Positions 44,192 to 54,961 are shown, counted from the first letter of the stretch. The stretch: 64,000 nt of DNA from Bremia lactucae (GCF_004359215.1 NW_027152029.1:330618-394617), one strand, 5' to 3'. Made by a program: numbers and translations. The notes: generated by a model not told the origin, from the sequence alone.

Positions 44192-45281
44192 AAATACGCG
44201 CCCCTTGCGCTTGTAAATCGATTGCAAAACGTCAATCGCATCGCGCATCTCGATAGAGATGTGAGCCCTTGCCCATGGCGAAGAAAGGAAATAAACAACC
44301 CCTTCCACTCGTTTCGTGTTGTCGACACAACACGGACAGGGATCACCCCACGTGAGGCATGGAAGTCCTGCCCCACGAGACAACCGATGCAGTTTAAATC
44401 TTGCACCGGTTGAAGTACGTTTCCAAACTTAACGCGAATCGCGTTAAGCTTTTGAAGCCAGGCTTCGCGCCCAATGTCTTTGACATTGCGAATGAACGCG
44501 TTCCAGGATCGCATCAACTAGCTTTTATTTCGCTTGTTGTTGCCATTATTCCATCGATGCTTAAGAAAAACATCGAGATAAAAATCCTCCTCAACACGAT
44601 AGGTCTTCGCGCTGGGGTCAAGGCCATGTAGCTTTTTCGCATAAATAAGGGAGAGGAGTAGTCTCTCCTGACAAGCTACTGACTAGCCGTTCGGGCAAAA
44701 GCCACGGCTTCTTCTCAGGGGCAAGACAATACATTTTATTGTCTTCACTCCCCTGAGCGGTACCCACTGAAGCAGGTGTACCACAAGAACTTTTATTACG
44801 ATTGCTTACGCCATCGTCACCACCACGCACAGGGATAAGTGCGGCTGACGGCACGGAAGACGGTGCTGGCGATGAGGAATCATCCTCATCGTCGGAACCG
44901 AACATGCTATAGCGAATACTATTAGCACGTCTTTCTGATTGTGCCCCCTCATTCGAACTCATAGTCAGCCGGCTGACGACGATTAGGCGACTATTCTGCT
45001 CTGTCCGAGTCGGCCATTTCGTCCGATTCGCATTCGTAGTCGACCTCCAAAGAGGGACCGCATACACGTGGTGAAACACCACGTCAACCCGCAACGTTAA
45101 GTGTTGCGGGAGAAGATGATACTACGGCATACGAAATGTCTGCCGCAAGAGACAATAAGGCGTCGCCCGCGGCTGCATGTACCGCAGCCAAAGGTTCCGT
45201 ATTATTCGCTGACCGCATAGACTCGTTAACCATGCGATAGACTTGAAAATGATGGTTCTGACCAATCAACATCATTTTCAC
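43695..45281 (-). pseudogene. Antisense ORF of E2, longest copy
   Basis: Opposite to gag-pol, starting at ATG 45281 just inside the 3' LTR (MKMMLIGQNHHFQVYRM). Order on the minus strand: Ala-rich helix (AAVHAAAGDALLSLAADI), acidic/Ser segment (MFGSDDEDDSSSPAPSS), APEKKPWLLPERLVSSLSGE, then 44050-44517 with AFIRNVKDIGREAWLQKLNA and IGCLVGQDFHASRGVIPVRV, and finally a coiled-coil-like end at 43695-43970 (DLESKIDKLEHFLHVLKEGL, RIERLEDRSKSAHSMLEYER, KYHALRDELSSAHRDLEEI). At least three frameshifts break it. The first part matches E1 and the middle matches E3. Unknown family. The last part overlaps the sense linker and chromodomain and may be an open shadow; the first kilobase has no sense competitor. 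Confidence 0.55.
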
Positions 45282-45348
45282 TAAAGCGGTCCTATAGTGA
45301 CCACTCTATTCAATGACAGTCTGTGTGATTGTCGTTTAAAGGGGGGGG

Positions 45349-45787
45349 GTAATAGGGTGTATCGTTACATTATACTAACACTTAAAGATTGTTAATAAAT
45401 AGATAATTCAAAAGGTAGATAATGTTTTTGGAATATTACTTTACATAGTAATATTCGAAGAGCTCATCTATTGGTAGATATAGGCCTTTGTATCTACTTG
45501 CTCCGCGGTCCAGTCAGCACTGGACGCGCGCAAGGAGAGAGACAGACAAGACTTTATTACATGTCTTGTATGAATGTATAATTAAGCTAGTAGAAAATAG
45601 ATAGAAACAGAAGAACTTAATTATATTAAATATAGTTTGTTTTTAACCCTCTTTGAAGCAAGTGTTCACAGAGAGTCTTCCTCTGCACGTACTAGTGTAC
45701 ATGAATTGACGTGTGGCACCACTTGCACTGAAACAGTGCAAAGATGACCTGTACTGAAGCAGTACAAGTCGGCAGTGCCCAGTTACA
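45349..45787 (+). repeat. E2 3' LTR
   Basis: About 439 bp with a decayed start (GTAATAGGGTGTATCG) and end (GTGCCCAGTTACA). Its middle (GTCCAGTCAGCACTGGACGC) matches the solo LTR at 62987-63426 in reverse, not the E2 5' LTR. Confidence 0.8.
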
Positions 45788-46275
45788 CGGTACCCGTGTG
45801 TTCGAAGAGCTTGTACGGTAAGCAGGCGTGCTAACACGAGCAGACTTAAAGTCGACTCAGCGCATAGCGCTATGGCAACTGCCTCGTCGAAAGTAGCAGG
45901 ATGGGATCGGAATAATTCCGTCCGGGCAACGCCCTCATTAGTACCCTAATAAATCCTAGTCAAAGGGATTTATGGGCTCGTAGAACCAAGTGGCAACTAG
46001 TGCCCGAGAGTATAAACCTTAGAAAGGCTGCCGTCTATCACAGATCAATGCGCAAGCCTTAGGTGCTTTAAGATCAAAAGGGGAACTGTACTTTATTTAA
46101 TTATTTCTCTCGCGAGGTTTGAATGTTATATCCGCCAATCGAAGGGCCAGTAGGAAAGCGAGTGCCAAGTTGCATCACTGGTTGAAGTTTCCCGTCTCAT
46201 TATCAACCAATCTCGTGGTGCCAACCTACCATTTGAAAGTGTGGGCAATAGGAAACATTTCAAAAGAAAGCAACG
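45788..46275. other. Repeat remnant and upstream region of the SDE2-like gene
   Basis: 45950-46085 is an inverted partial copy of the repeat at 19360-19510. The last 180 bases before the ATG are unique and must hold the promoter of the SDE2-like gene; no element could be assigned with confidence. Confidence 0.4.
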
Positions 46276-48213
46276 ATGACATCGGCCGAGCTCCAGTTTC
46301 TCGTGCATTTTAATCAAACGCTGTGCGTCTCTTTGTCGCCGAATATAGCTACGGTCTCCAGCATTCTTGTATTAATCCAGCAATTTGAAGGTGTTCCTCA
46401 CTCTCTGCTCGATCTCTACGTGAACGGCCGTAAGCTGGACGTGTTTAGCCATGTCCCATCCTTCCCGACAATTATTCGTGCACGGCTACGCGGTGGTCTG
46501 CGAGGTGGCAAAGGTGGATTTGGTGCTATGCTTCGAAGTATGGGAAAGGCTTCAGGCGGTAGGACTACTACAAATTTTGGTGCGTGCCGAGACCTGCACG
46601 GCCGTCGCCTGCGCCACGTAAACCAAGAGGTAGCCATGCTTAAGTGGCACCAAGAAGCGGAAGATCGAAAAAAAAATGACAATAACGCATTTGAAGACCG
46701 AGAAGTGCTTGATGAAGAAACGCCTAGCGGTATTCCTGGCTGGTATTTGGCCACACCATCGTGGGCAGAAGGTATCAAGAAGTCGTACATGAAGAGACGC
46801 CGTAATACGGTATTGTGCAGAAGCTGGTTAAAGGCTAGAGAAGGGGGTTGCATACCTCCGTCTGGTGCGCCTCGATGGTGGGGCTGCCCGCGTGGACGAG
46901 ACTGCGACTTTGCTCATGGAGAGGAAGAACTGCGGGGCGGAAGTTTGACGGAGCTCAAGCGCGCGAAAAGCGAGACGGATCAGCAAGCCAAGCAAAACCA
47001 ATTGCAAGAATACGTTGACTTTGAACAAGAGATGCCAGAGGATGTGATGGATGCAATAATGAATGGATTGCGACGTCGAAAGAAGAAAACAGAGGTTCCG
47101 AGGATACAGCAGGAATTTCATGCATCCGTGTTAATACCGGATGCAAGTTCATACATTTGTGTGCGCTCTGTACGACACTCGGTTCCAGTAGTAAAAAAGT
47201 GGCTAAAATTGGTGGGATCAGAAGAGGGAGATGGAAGCGTGACTACAACATTTCAACACGGATTGTGCGAATTACGTGGTCGAGGTAATTTTGGCACGGC
47301 CGCGATGCGACACTGTTGTGCTTTGACTCAGGGAAAATGGTATTATGAAGTGCGTCTCGTGACTGCTGGAGTTGTGCAACTTGGCTGGGCAGACTCGACA
47401 CTGGAGGCAAATTCGGCCACGGGCGATGGTGTCGGTGATCATGAGCGGTCGTGGGCTTATGATGGGGCCCGAAGGGTTAAGTGGAATGGTGGCAAGGACG
47501 AGGAGTACGGTTCAGACGATTCATGGAGCAAAAACGATGTGATTGGTTGCTTGCTGGACCTTAATGAAGGCACGGTGGCGTTTACTCGGAACGGTGTTGA
47601 TCTTGGTGTGGCGTTTCGCAACGTTAAGCACATGTCCAGTGACCGAGGATTATTTCCTGCCATAAGCGTTGAGCAGACGGAAATTATGCTGATAAATATT
47701 GGCTCCCAACCTTTTGTGTACGAGGCTCGCGGCTTTGATCCTGTAATTGAGGCATTGGACGCTGAAGAATTGGGCGGATTTGATAATAATGCTTCCGTCA
47801 AGAGCTACGGTAGTTACATCAGCAATGACGAAGTGTCTTGCACTGTAGGCCTAGATACCACCAAAAAGCAGATCGAAGCGAGCGTATTAGAAAGTGTAAA
47901 GACGGACACCCCAAAGGGTCCTCAGACGGAGGCAACAACGACTACGCCGATCGACCTACTAAAGTTTAAGACCATCGCGTCACTTGAGGCCTTGGGCTTG
48001 GAGAAGCTGAAGGTGGAATTGAGTCGTCGTGGGTTGAAGTGTGGGTAAGTATGGGCTTATATTGAGGCTGATAGTATTATTGCTTACTAGTTCTGATTGT
48101 TGTTCAATAGCGGTAACTTGACGGAGCGTGCGGCACGGCTGCTGACCGTTCGAGGAAAAGCCTGGGACGAAATTGATGCCAAAATCAAAGCGAAGAAAAG
48201 ATTGTGGATGTAA
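46276..48213 (+). CDS. SDE2-like protein with CCCH finger and SPRY domain
   Basis: Predicted CDS join(46276..48044,48111..48213), 623 residues. The 66-nt intron (GTAAGT...CAATAG) restores [14 protein letters not shown]. Residues 1-83 form an Sde2 ubiquitin-like N-terminus ending in GGKGGFG (77-83), where the family is cleaved after [22 protein letters not shown] follows, typical of SDE2. A CCCH-like finger (C192, C204, C210, H214) comes next, then a SPRY domain at about 325-480 ([40 protein letters not shown]), then the SDE2 C-terminal SAP-like region ([40 protein letters not shown]). SDE2 proteins act in pre-mRNA splicing and genome maintenance in the nucleus. Convergent with the next gene. 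Confidence 0.9.
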
Positions 48214-48323
48214 AATGTAGGTGCATTTGAGAATTAGATACAGTATGCAGCGTGCAAAAGGATGCAGCACACACATTTGTCAAGCAGCATGTACCTGTTA
48301 AAACCTGAACACTGACAAGGTAT

Positions 48324-50651
48324 TTACTTCTTCTGGCGTGTAGTAGTGACCGACGTGAACGACATGCTCGGCTTGAAAGTAGAATGAGGCTGTGGAGGTG
48401 GTGACGGAAATTGGGGCATCCCTGAAGAAAATTGTTGTCCTAACTGAGAAGCACGTGGATAGCCCACATTAGGACGTGGAGTGACGAAGTTGCCGTAATC
48501 AGGCGAGGATTTGTGAAACTGCATCGCGAGTGAAGCAACATCAAACGCCCCTCCACCACTGTTTGTTTGAGACGGCGGGGGAGGCGGAGGCTGTGGATAG
48601 CCACGTACTTGCATTCCATCCGGCGATGCGTTTAGTGGCGCACAGTGTAGAGGAGGTTGCTGCCGTATCATTGGGGGCATGGAATATCGTGGCGGCCCTG
48701 TCGCAAAGAAACTATTGCAGATAGGCATCGGACTTTTGAATTTCGCTTGCTCCTGTTGCTGCTTTACAAGTGGTTGTTGTTGCGATAACTGAGGTGGTTG
48801 GGGTGGATGATGCAGAGCTGATTGTGGCAGTGGGAAAGGCTCGCAGCCTCGCACAGACTTGGCGAAATCGGCGAAATTGAAACTTGTAGTATTATCATTT
48901 GTCTTGCTCTGAGCACCTTCGCTTTCTGTGGCTTTTAATATATCAGGATGAGGTGGCGATGTACTTTGTGGCTCGTCTTGATTGGCAAGCTGTATATCTT
49001 CGTCAGACGTGTCTACGACAGAGACAGAGGCATCAGAATGCAGGGAGAATGAAGAAGCTCGAGCAAAGCCAAAGCGTGACTGGCCCTCAGTATTTGAAGA
49101 CAATACTGACTGCTGCTGCGGTTCTTCAACTAGTAACTTCGCCCCAAACTCAATCTCGTTGACCTTGATCTCGCTCTCTGTATTGGCATGCTGATTTTTT
49201 TGTTTGCGCGAAAAAAATTCTTTCTCCTCTTCGAGAACAATTTCCACCTGAACAGGTTTAAGCTCAATCATTTCATCCTTAGCTTGATCGCATAGCAAAG
49301 CTTTAAGATTATCCTGATGCCCTGCCTCGTAAAATTGCGCAAGCCGCAATTGGGCGTACTGTCGAAACTCTATCAAACAATTGCGTTGCGCGTTCTCGAT
49401 GAATACAATATCATCAGCGAATTTCTCGCGAAGACGCAATCTTTTGATAAACGTTGTTGCTACGTGAAATTGCCCGCACTTCATTGCCTTTCGAATCAGC
49501 AGCTCAATGTTGTACTGAGGAAGGTACTCTACCTTGTTATCATTTATGGTAGGCATTGCTTCATTATTCGCACCGGTAAGCGCAGCTTCAGCAGCAGCAA
49601 TAGCCATGTTAAACGGGTTCTTTGCTAAATCAAATTTAATCGCATACTTTATGGCTTTGTAAAATTCTTTCTGCACAATCATTGCATCCACCACATATCG
49701 AAGCAGATTAAGCGATGAATCCTTACTGCCCTCATCCAGCTTAAACTCACGCAGATAGCGTAACGAGGTCACAAAATCACCCACACGAGCCGTCTCACGT
49801 ACCAAAACTTCATAAAGATTGGCTTGCGTATCGTCCGTATTTGACAACTTGTTTATGCATTTGACGGCCTGGGACCACTGCCGTTGCCTCATCATTTCCA
49901 CTGCAAGTGCTTCCGGCGGGAACTCTTGAAACAGCTGCATCTCCATGACGCTGGAGACGGCCTCATCCCAGCTCCTGGTCTCTAACATTCCTGCTACCAA
50001 TTGTGGGGCAGAAAACATGCCCAGCAGTCCAAACTGCTTAGCAAATTTAAGCGCTGCACGAAATTTTTGTGCGCGAATCATGGCTTGGATAAGCGCAGGA
50101 GGTGTCCAACATGGCCGCTCTGCAGAAGTGGAAAGCTGCTCGAATTTTGGGACCATTTCCTGTGCTAGCCGCACGGCTGCATTAAATTGCAGCGCGCGCA
50201 CCATTTCGCTAATGATTAGTGTGATCAGCGCTGCATTACTTTGAAGCTGTAAAATTCGTACCAGCCGCACTGCTTGCTCCAATGAGTGTGGGCTCTTGGC
50301 TTTCTCCAACATAAGGCGTACGACGTCCGACTTCTGAAAACGGGAGCCCAGATATGGGCTTGCGGCAATAATGAATGCAGCTTCTGCAAATTTTTTACTC
50401 ACAAGTAGCTGCTGAAGTCGCATCTCTAGCTGCTCGGGGCTTGCACTGTCAACGAAAGTGCGAGCGTGGGCGATGCCAAGTTCAAAAACGGAGGGGGTGG
50501 GCTTGACTGGAGGCTTAAGTTTTTCACTGCATTGCTTCTTTGGCTGTGATTTTGAGCGCGATAAACCACTAGTAGACCGCGGTTTTACTGCAGTGACGGC
50601 AGGACTGGCTTGAGAGATGCTCCGCCAGTTCGCGGGCGCCGGCTGAGTCAT
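48324..50651 (-). CDS. Alpha-helical-repeat protein with Pro/Gln-rich tail
   Basis: A single 775-residue frame with no intron needed. Residues about 50-470 are repeated helix pairs of roughly 35 residues (LQQLLVSKKFAEAAFIIAAS, EQAVRLVRILQLQSNAALIT, ALIQAMIRAQKFRAALKFAK, AVEMMRQRQWSQAVKCINKL), resembling PPR/TPR-like solenoids. The last 250 residues are low-complexity, rich in Pro, Gln and Ser (HHPPQPPQLSQQQP). A basic, Ser-rich N-terminal 50 residues gives no clear targeting signal. Function not recognised; an RNA- or protein-binding scaffold is a guess. Its 3' end faces the SDE2-like gene with 110 bp between. Confidence 0.8.
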   Translation of the reverse strand: MTQPAPANWRSISQASPAVTAVKPRSTSGLSRSKSQPKKQCSEKLKPPVKPTPSVFELGIAHARTFVDSASPEQLEMRLQQLLVSKKFAEAAFIIAASPYLGSRFQKSDVVRLMLEKAKSPHSLEQAVRLVRILQLQSNAALITLIISEMVRALQFNAAVRLAQEMVPKFEQLSTSAERPCWTPPALIQAMIRAQKFRAALKFAKQFGLLGMFSAPQLVAGMLETRSWDEAVSSVMEMQLFQEFPPEALAVEMMRQRQWSQAVKCINKLSNTDDTQANLYEVLVRETARVGDFVTSLRYLREFKLDEGSKDSSLNLLRYVVDAMIVQKEFYKAIKYAIKFDLAKNPFNMAIAAAEAALTGANNEAMPTINDNKVEYLPQYNIELLIRKAMKCGQFHVATTFIKRLRLREKFADDIVFIENAQRNCLIEFRQYAQLRLAQFYEAGHQDNLKALLCDQAKDEMIELKPVQVEIVLEEEKEFFSRKQKNQHANTESEIKVNEIEFGAKLLVEEPQQQSVLSSNTEGQSRFGFARASSFSLHSDASVSVVDTSDEDIQLANQDEPQSTSPPHPDILKATESEGAQSKTNDNTTSFNFADFAKSVRGCEPFPLPQSALHHPPQPPQLSQQQPLVKQQQEQAKFKSPMPICNSFFATGPPRYSMPPMIRQQPPLHCAPLNASPDGMQVRGYPQPPPPPPSQTNSGGGAFDVASLAMQFHKSSPDYGNFVTPRPNVGYPRASQLGQQFSSGMPQFPSPPPQPHSTFKPSMSFTSVTTTRQKK

Positions 50652-50928
50652 GGAAGGCGAGCTTAACGTGGAGAGTTTTGAAGGAGAAGCTAACTTGTTT
50701 TAAGCCAATGTATGCGTGAATTAGATCTGACTAATGACATGCTAGATACAAAACGCTTTATTAATAATTGTGGTGACACACCTTTCATTAGCTTAATCTT
50801 TTCGAAGATGGCGCGTTGAAGTCGTAAGAATCAAGTCGGGCAAGAATATCCGACTTCCAGCCATCGCTTTTCGTAAAATGCTTCGTGCGACATCAATTCA
50901 GCCGCACTCTTTTATATTGCTCTCAGCC

Positions 50929-51565
50929 TCAAGCGAAGGCAGAGAATTTACAGATTGAACACAATCCTTCTTTCGGAAGACATAGTTCAATGCAGTTTGG
51001 GTGAAAACGATGAAAGCACGGCATCACGCGCACGCGGCCGCCAATCTTAAACGCGCTCAGACACATGGTGCAGCTCGCACTTTCTAAAGCTTGCATAATT
51101 ATTTCCCTACAGTACGCAATGCATGTGAAGGTATTCAGAACGCTTAAAGTATGTCCGAGCCATCCTCTATGAAGAATTTTGACTCGCTGCCACATTATTA
51201 AATTCAAACGCGCCACACAGGCTGAGCTTAGCGCAGCAGCTTCGATTCTCATTTAGCGTCTCAATTTGTACGAGGTGCACAAAGTTGTTGCTATCGAAGT
51301 CGCGGTTACTCAAAAGCATTGACAGCATCTCACCATCCAACTGCTCGAATAGTGTACGACTCATACGCAGAACGCCGCGGGACGTCTGTCTCGTTATCTG
51401 CTGCTCAATTCGAATCGTATCGTACTTGAATTTCAGTAAGATCAGTTCTAGTAGTGATATGACGTCGCACAAGACAAGAAGTAGTCCGACTAGGCACAGA
51501 TTGAGGGGTATCAATACGTAGATCAATACGTAGAAGACGTCGACGTAAGCAGCTAAAACGGGCAA
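50929..51565 (-). CDS. Membrane RING-H2 finger protein
   Basis: The 3' exon (50929-51106) encodes a RING-H2 finger: CTMC, 14 residues, CFHRFH, C, then CSIC (C-x2-C-x14-C-x-H-x2-H-x2-C-x10-C-x2-C), the zinc-binding core of a ubiquitin E3 ligase. The upstream frame (51219-51565) has a hydrophobic segment (LIPLNLCLVGLLLVLCDVIS) and FEQLDGEMLSMLLSNRDFDS, like E3 ligases in which a membrane helix precedes the RING. A 112-nt intron (51107-51218, GTGTGG...TGTAG) restores frame but has a weak donor. No ATG precedes the helix in this frame, so a 5' exon is missing; the first in-frame ATG is at about 51364. Confidence 0.65.
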
Positions 51566-51927
51566 AAAACGTACGAGCTATAGCAAACGGAATAAGAATT
51601 TGTGTTAATATATAGCGAGGAGGCAATTACGATACCCAAGCCTCCCCTTGCTAGAATTACCTCTTAATGACTAATAAGAACATGTGGCGCCCTGACTGTT
51701 AAAGCGCTTCGATTGGTGGAAACATGCTTTGGCGCCTGTGCGTAATCTTTTCCTCCAATTGTCGGATGCAATTTCTGGAAGGGTAAGGGCTCTTCTCTGC
51801 GCGCAGAAGTCAGGCAAGACGGGAGAACGACAACGGCAGAGTCGCTGACATTGAACAAGGGAAGAAGCCGCCGCGCCTAATCGACGCAGTCATCGCGTTT
51901 TCTTCCTTAACCTGCGACGTCTAAGCC
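51566..51927. promoter_or_regulatory. Divergent promoter region, RING and Ras genes
   Basis: About 360 bp between the divergently transcribed RING-H2 and Ras genes. It must hold both promoters and perhaps the missing 5' exon of the RING gene: the minus strand has branch-point-like TATTAAC and acceptor TTTGCTATAG near 51580-51610. No specific binding site could be assigned. Confidence 0.35.
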
Positions 51928-52849
51928 ATGGGCGATAATAATAAGGAGTATAAGTTGGTAAGGCTGCATGCGCGGTGAAGAAGAAAAGATTTCATCCCGA
52001 TGACTGTCTTTTCTTTCTTTGGATTTCCCCCTCCGATCGGAGTATTACGGCTATCCCATTCACCTTGAAAATTGTTGTGTAGGTTGTGCTGGGTAGTGGT
52101 GGCGTTGGTAAATCTGCACTGACTATCCGTCTAGTGACTGACAATTTCCTCGAAGATTATGATCCCACGATTGGTAGCGATATGCTAAGTGCTACACTGT
52201 ATTGCTTCCGAAACTCACTTTCTCCACGATTTGGGTAAACAGAGGATAGCTACAGAAAGCAGACAACCATTGACAACAGTCCGGCGTTGCTGGATATTTT
52301 GGATACGGCCGGCCAGGAAGAGTACACGTCCATGCAAGACCAGGTTTGCTGCTTTTGTAGGTGATGGAGACTTTTCTTGGCTAAGTAGATGCTGTGTATT
52401 TTATCAGTGGATGCGAGAAGGAAAAGGATTCTTGCTTGTATACAGTGTGACGAGCCGCAGCTCTTTTGATGACATTGCCGCGTTTAAAGACAAGATACTG
52501 CGAGCCAAGGACGTGGATAACGTGCCTATTGTGCTGGTCGGAAATAAGTGCGACTTGGATAATCAGAGGCAGGTGGCTACTAGTGAAGGCAAAGAGCTCG
52601 CACGCCAGTGGGGATGTGCCTTTATGGAAACTAGTGCGAAGGAGAGAGTAAGTTGTTTTGTCAGCTTTTACAATTTGCATGCGGACTATATGCGGAAATT
52701 TAATGCTGTTGTTGCAGTGCTTGAATGAGGAGTGCTTTTATCAGGTTGTGCGCGAGATTAGGAAATCTGAGCGCCCTGTGCGTGCGGAGCGACCGCAACT
52801 TACCCAAAAGCCGCAAAAAAAGTCGGGGCTCAAATGCAACATCCTATAG
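51928..52849 (+). CDS. ras: Ras-family small GTPase, five exons
   Basis: Predicted CDS join(51928..51957,52083..52173,52243..52343,52408..52647,52718..52849), 197 residues. All four introns are GT-AG and the joins restore Ras motifs. The protein starts [10 protein letters not shown]. It has the P loop GSGGVGKS, the switch I effector sequence YDPTIEDSYRKQ, the switch II sequence [14 protein letters not shown] with the catalytic Gln, GNKCDL and ETSAK for guanine recognition, a basic/Pro C-terminal region and the CAAX box CNIL. Terminal Leu predicts geranylgeranylation. Length and every G motif fit a functional membrane-anchored switch. The fourth intron is read through in one frame, ending at a stop, which supports its removal. 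Confidence 0.93.
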
Positions 52850-53367
52850 AAGTGGGCAGTCTATTTGAGTTCTCGCCACGTTACACGAGGTCCCCCAGCT
52901 TTCATCGTATCTTTACGGCCTTCCTAATGCATACAAAACAATCTCTTCAGAATTTAATAAACCAGCTCACTCATTTTTTTCGTTGTCGCCCATGCGAAAA
53001 GCCGTTTGCGTCATCATTACCTTGAATAAGAAAAATCTTGAAGGTTATTACAACGCAAGCTGCTTTTATAAAAGACAGCAACGTGCCTGATTGCCTGTTT
53101 GATTTGTTGTTGCTTCACGCTACTAATTTAAATACTGACGAATGGTGAATTATCGATGTATTGCTATTTCTATTGCGTAACAAGTATATCCAACCGAAGG
53201 ATGCATGTATGCTAAGGCCAAGGCTAAGCAATAAATAATTGTAAGTATTCGTGTCATTGAAGTCAAATTCGTTTTGGCATACTCACTCCACTCTTAACCA
53301 TTCCGCTACAGTCCGCAAAATTCATATTAAAATGTAAATTCTAATTGTTTCGAATAGCATCTGGAGT
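52850..53367. other. Intergenic, convergent 3' ends
   Basis: Between the 3' ends of the Ras and NTPase genes. AT-rich with short frames only; presumably two 3' UTRs. Nothing else recognised. Confidence 0.5.
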
Positions 53368-54961
53368 CTAAACCTCTGCTACCTTTACTTCAACATCGCC
53401 CAAAAGATTTTTTTTCGACACGTTGTACGCCGATATAGTCTCGTCAGTGTCAGGCAACTCTTTTTTAATGTTCAAAAATGCAGGCAACAAGATATCCTGA
53501 TCGTTTTTGCAAGAAGCTTGCACATGCAATATAGCGAGTCCCGCAAGGTTTCCTGGCTCCTTGTAAACGTGAATCTGGAACGACTGATTTTCATACAAGA
53601 AACACATACGTTGCTGCTTTATAACATGACGCGTCGGGTCGCAACGATGCCTTACAGCGTATGAGTAATCGCGTGCACTTAAAACGCGCTTTAGGTGCAC
53701 CCTATGCAGCAAATGTAATATGTAAGAGGTTGTTTGTAAACAAGGTTCGACTCTACGTACACATCTCCAGTTTCAAGATATCGAACGGTTGTCATGCCAT
53801 AAGCAGGAATACCATACTGAGAGCGGCAACGTACAAAAGAGTAGTCCTTGCTTGTTTCTGCAGGAGGAAAAAGTTAAAAGTCCAGCTACTTAACATTATT
53901 TAGATTATAAAGACGTACTAGCAGCTTCAGGTTTCAAATAGACCTTCTCTACCTCAAAGTCTTCATGATGAAAAGGTATCTCCACCAATGGCTCCGCAAG
54001 CAAGTACTTTCTCGAAGCCTTCACTGTGGACGGAATGCCACACAATCCTGCTGCTGTGTCCACCAGCCGCTGCATTTTCCCTTCGAACGTGGTAGAGTTA
54101 TCTTCAGTAAAAAGTAGCAAAACATTATTTTATAGATTAAAGACCAGAAGTCCAAAAGGAATGACCAATTGGCTGTTGCAAACGGAATTAGCTGCATACC
54201 GAAGACGTAGAGCTTTGGATGACCAATCCAAGCACGACAAGTGCGTTCATCAGCTGCACGCGCTTCTTCAATCGATTCAATTCGAATTCCATTGTTTTCT
54301 AGCGAGTAAAACTTCTCGGCACCGTGAGCAGCCGTCACCAAGTGAAAAATGGCAATGTAGCGACTGCAGCAGTAGAAGTTTAGTCTTAAGTAAAATTGCT
54401 TACGAATTCACGTACGTGTCTCGAAGAGTGACAGTATCGAGGTCGTGCTCAAGCTTGAGTACTTCCCACTGCTCAGGCGTCATGTATGCTGAGCCGTCCA
54501 TAACACCACGATCGCATAGGATCACGCAAGGCTTGCCACTATCCTGTGCCAACGAGTAAAACGAATCCTCGAGTGAAATTTGGAGACTTAAAATTTGCCA
54601 CTGGAAGTTGAGAACGTCTTTTTCTTGGAGGTCTCTGACAATTTTGTAAGATTCGTAAGATTGTTTCTTTGTAAGAATCAGGGCATTTGCCGATTCCCGC
54701 CACTTACAGAAAAAAAGCTCCGCCAGTTTGCAACAACGTCGAGGCTTCCGGCACAACGTATACTCGAAAGCCGCGTTCTCGAAAAAACGTTGAGAGGCGG
54801 TCAAGGGACGTAGTCTTGCCAGCGCATGGTCCGCCCGTAAGAACGAATTTGTAGATAGGCGCAATATCTTTTTGTCCTGATTGAATCGGGCTAAGAAGAG
54901 GAAGTGGAGAGTCGGCTGCTAAATTAGTGCAGTTCTGAGACCACACCTTGTTCTTGCTCAT
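53368..54961 (-). CDS. TTD14-like P-loop NTPase with CYTH-like C-terminus, six exons
   Basis: Predicted CDS complement(join(53368..53701,53761..53857,53919..54101,54200..54363,54404..54634,54708..54961)), 420 residues. Intron lengths are 73, 40, 98, 61 and 59 nt, all GT-AG and all keeping frame. Walker A is GGPCAGKTT (residues 43-51), preceded by IYKFVLT. A Walker B-like ILCDRGVMDGSAY lies in exon 2. HLVTAAHGAEKFYSLENN and CRAWIGHPKLYV in exon 3 match proteins related to Drosophila TTD14 (TRPL translocation defect 14). Exons 4-6 carry a CYTH-like region (EIPFHHEDFEVEKVYLKPEA, VVHLKRVLSARDYSYAVRHR, QSFQIHVYKEPGNLAGLAIL). Biochemical role in oomycetes is unknown; nucleotide binding is likely. 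The 40-nt intron is the least certain. Confidence 0.85.

Larger units (their letters stand above)
37751..45787 (+). mobile_element. Family A element E2
   Basis: Plus-strand gypsy element, about 8.0 kb, with an LTR at each end, PBS, gag, protease, RT, RNase H, integrase, chromodomain, minus-strand antisense ORF and a G-rich tract before the 3' LTR (45340-45349). The two LTRs differ strongly and the flanks (GTATG and CGGTA) do not match, so it is probably a recombinant between two insertions. Gag and pol carry several stops and frameshifts. Confidence 0.9.

Noticed and set aside
46416..47801. Several minus-strand frames over 90 codons
   Set aside because: They are shadows of the SDE2-like gene, whose plus-strand domains are unambiguous.
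52466..52651. Alternative frame inside Ras exon 4
   Set aside because: Shadow; the Ras frame carries GNKCDL and ETSAK.
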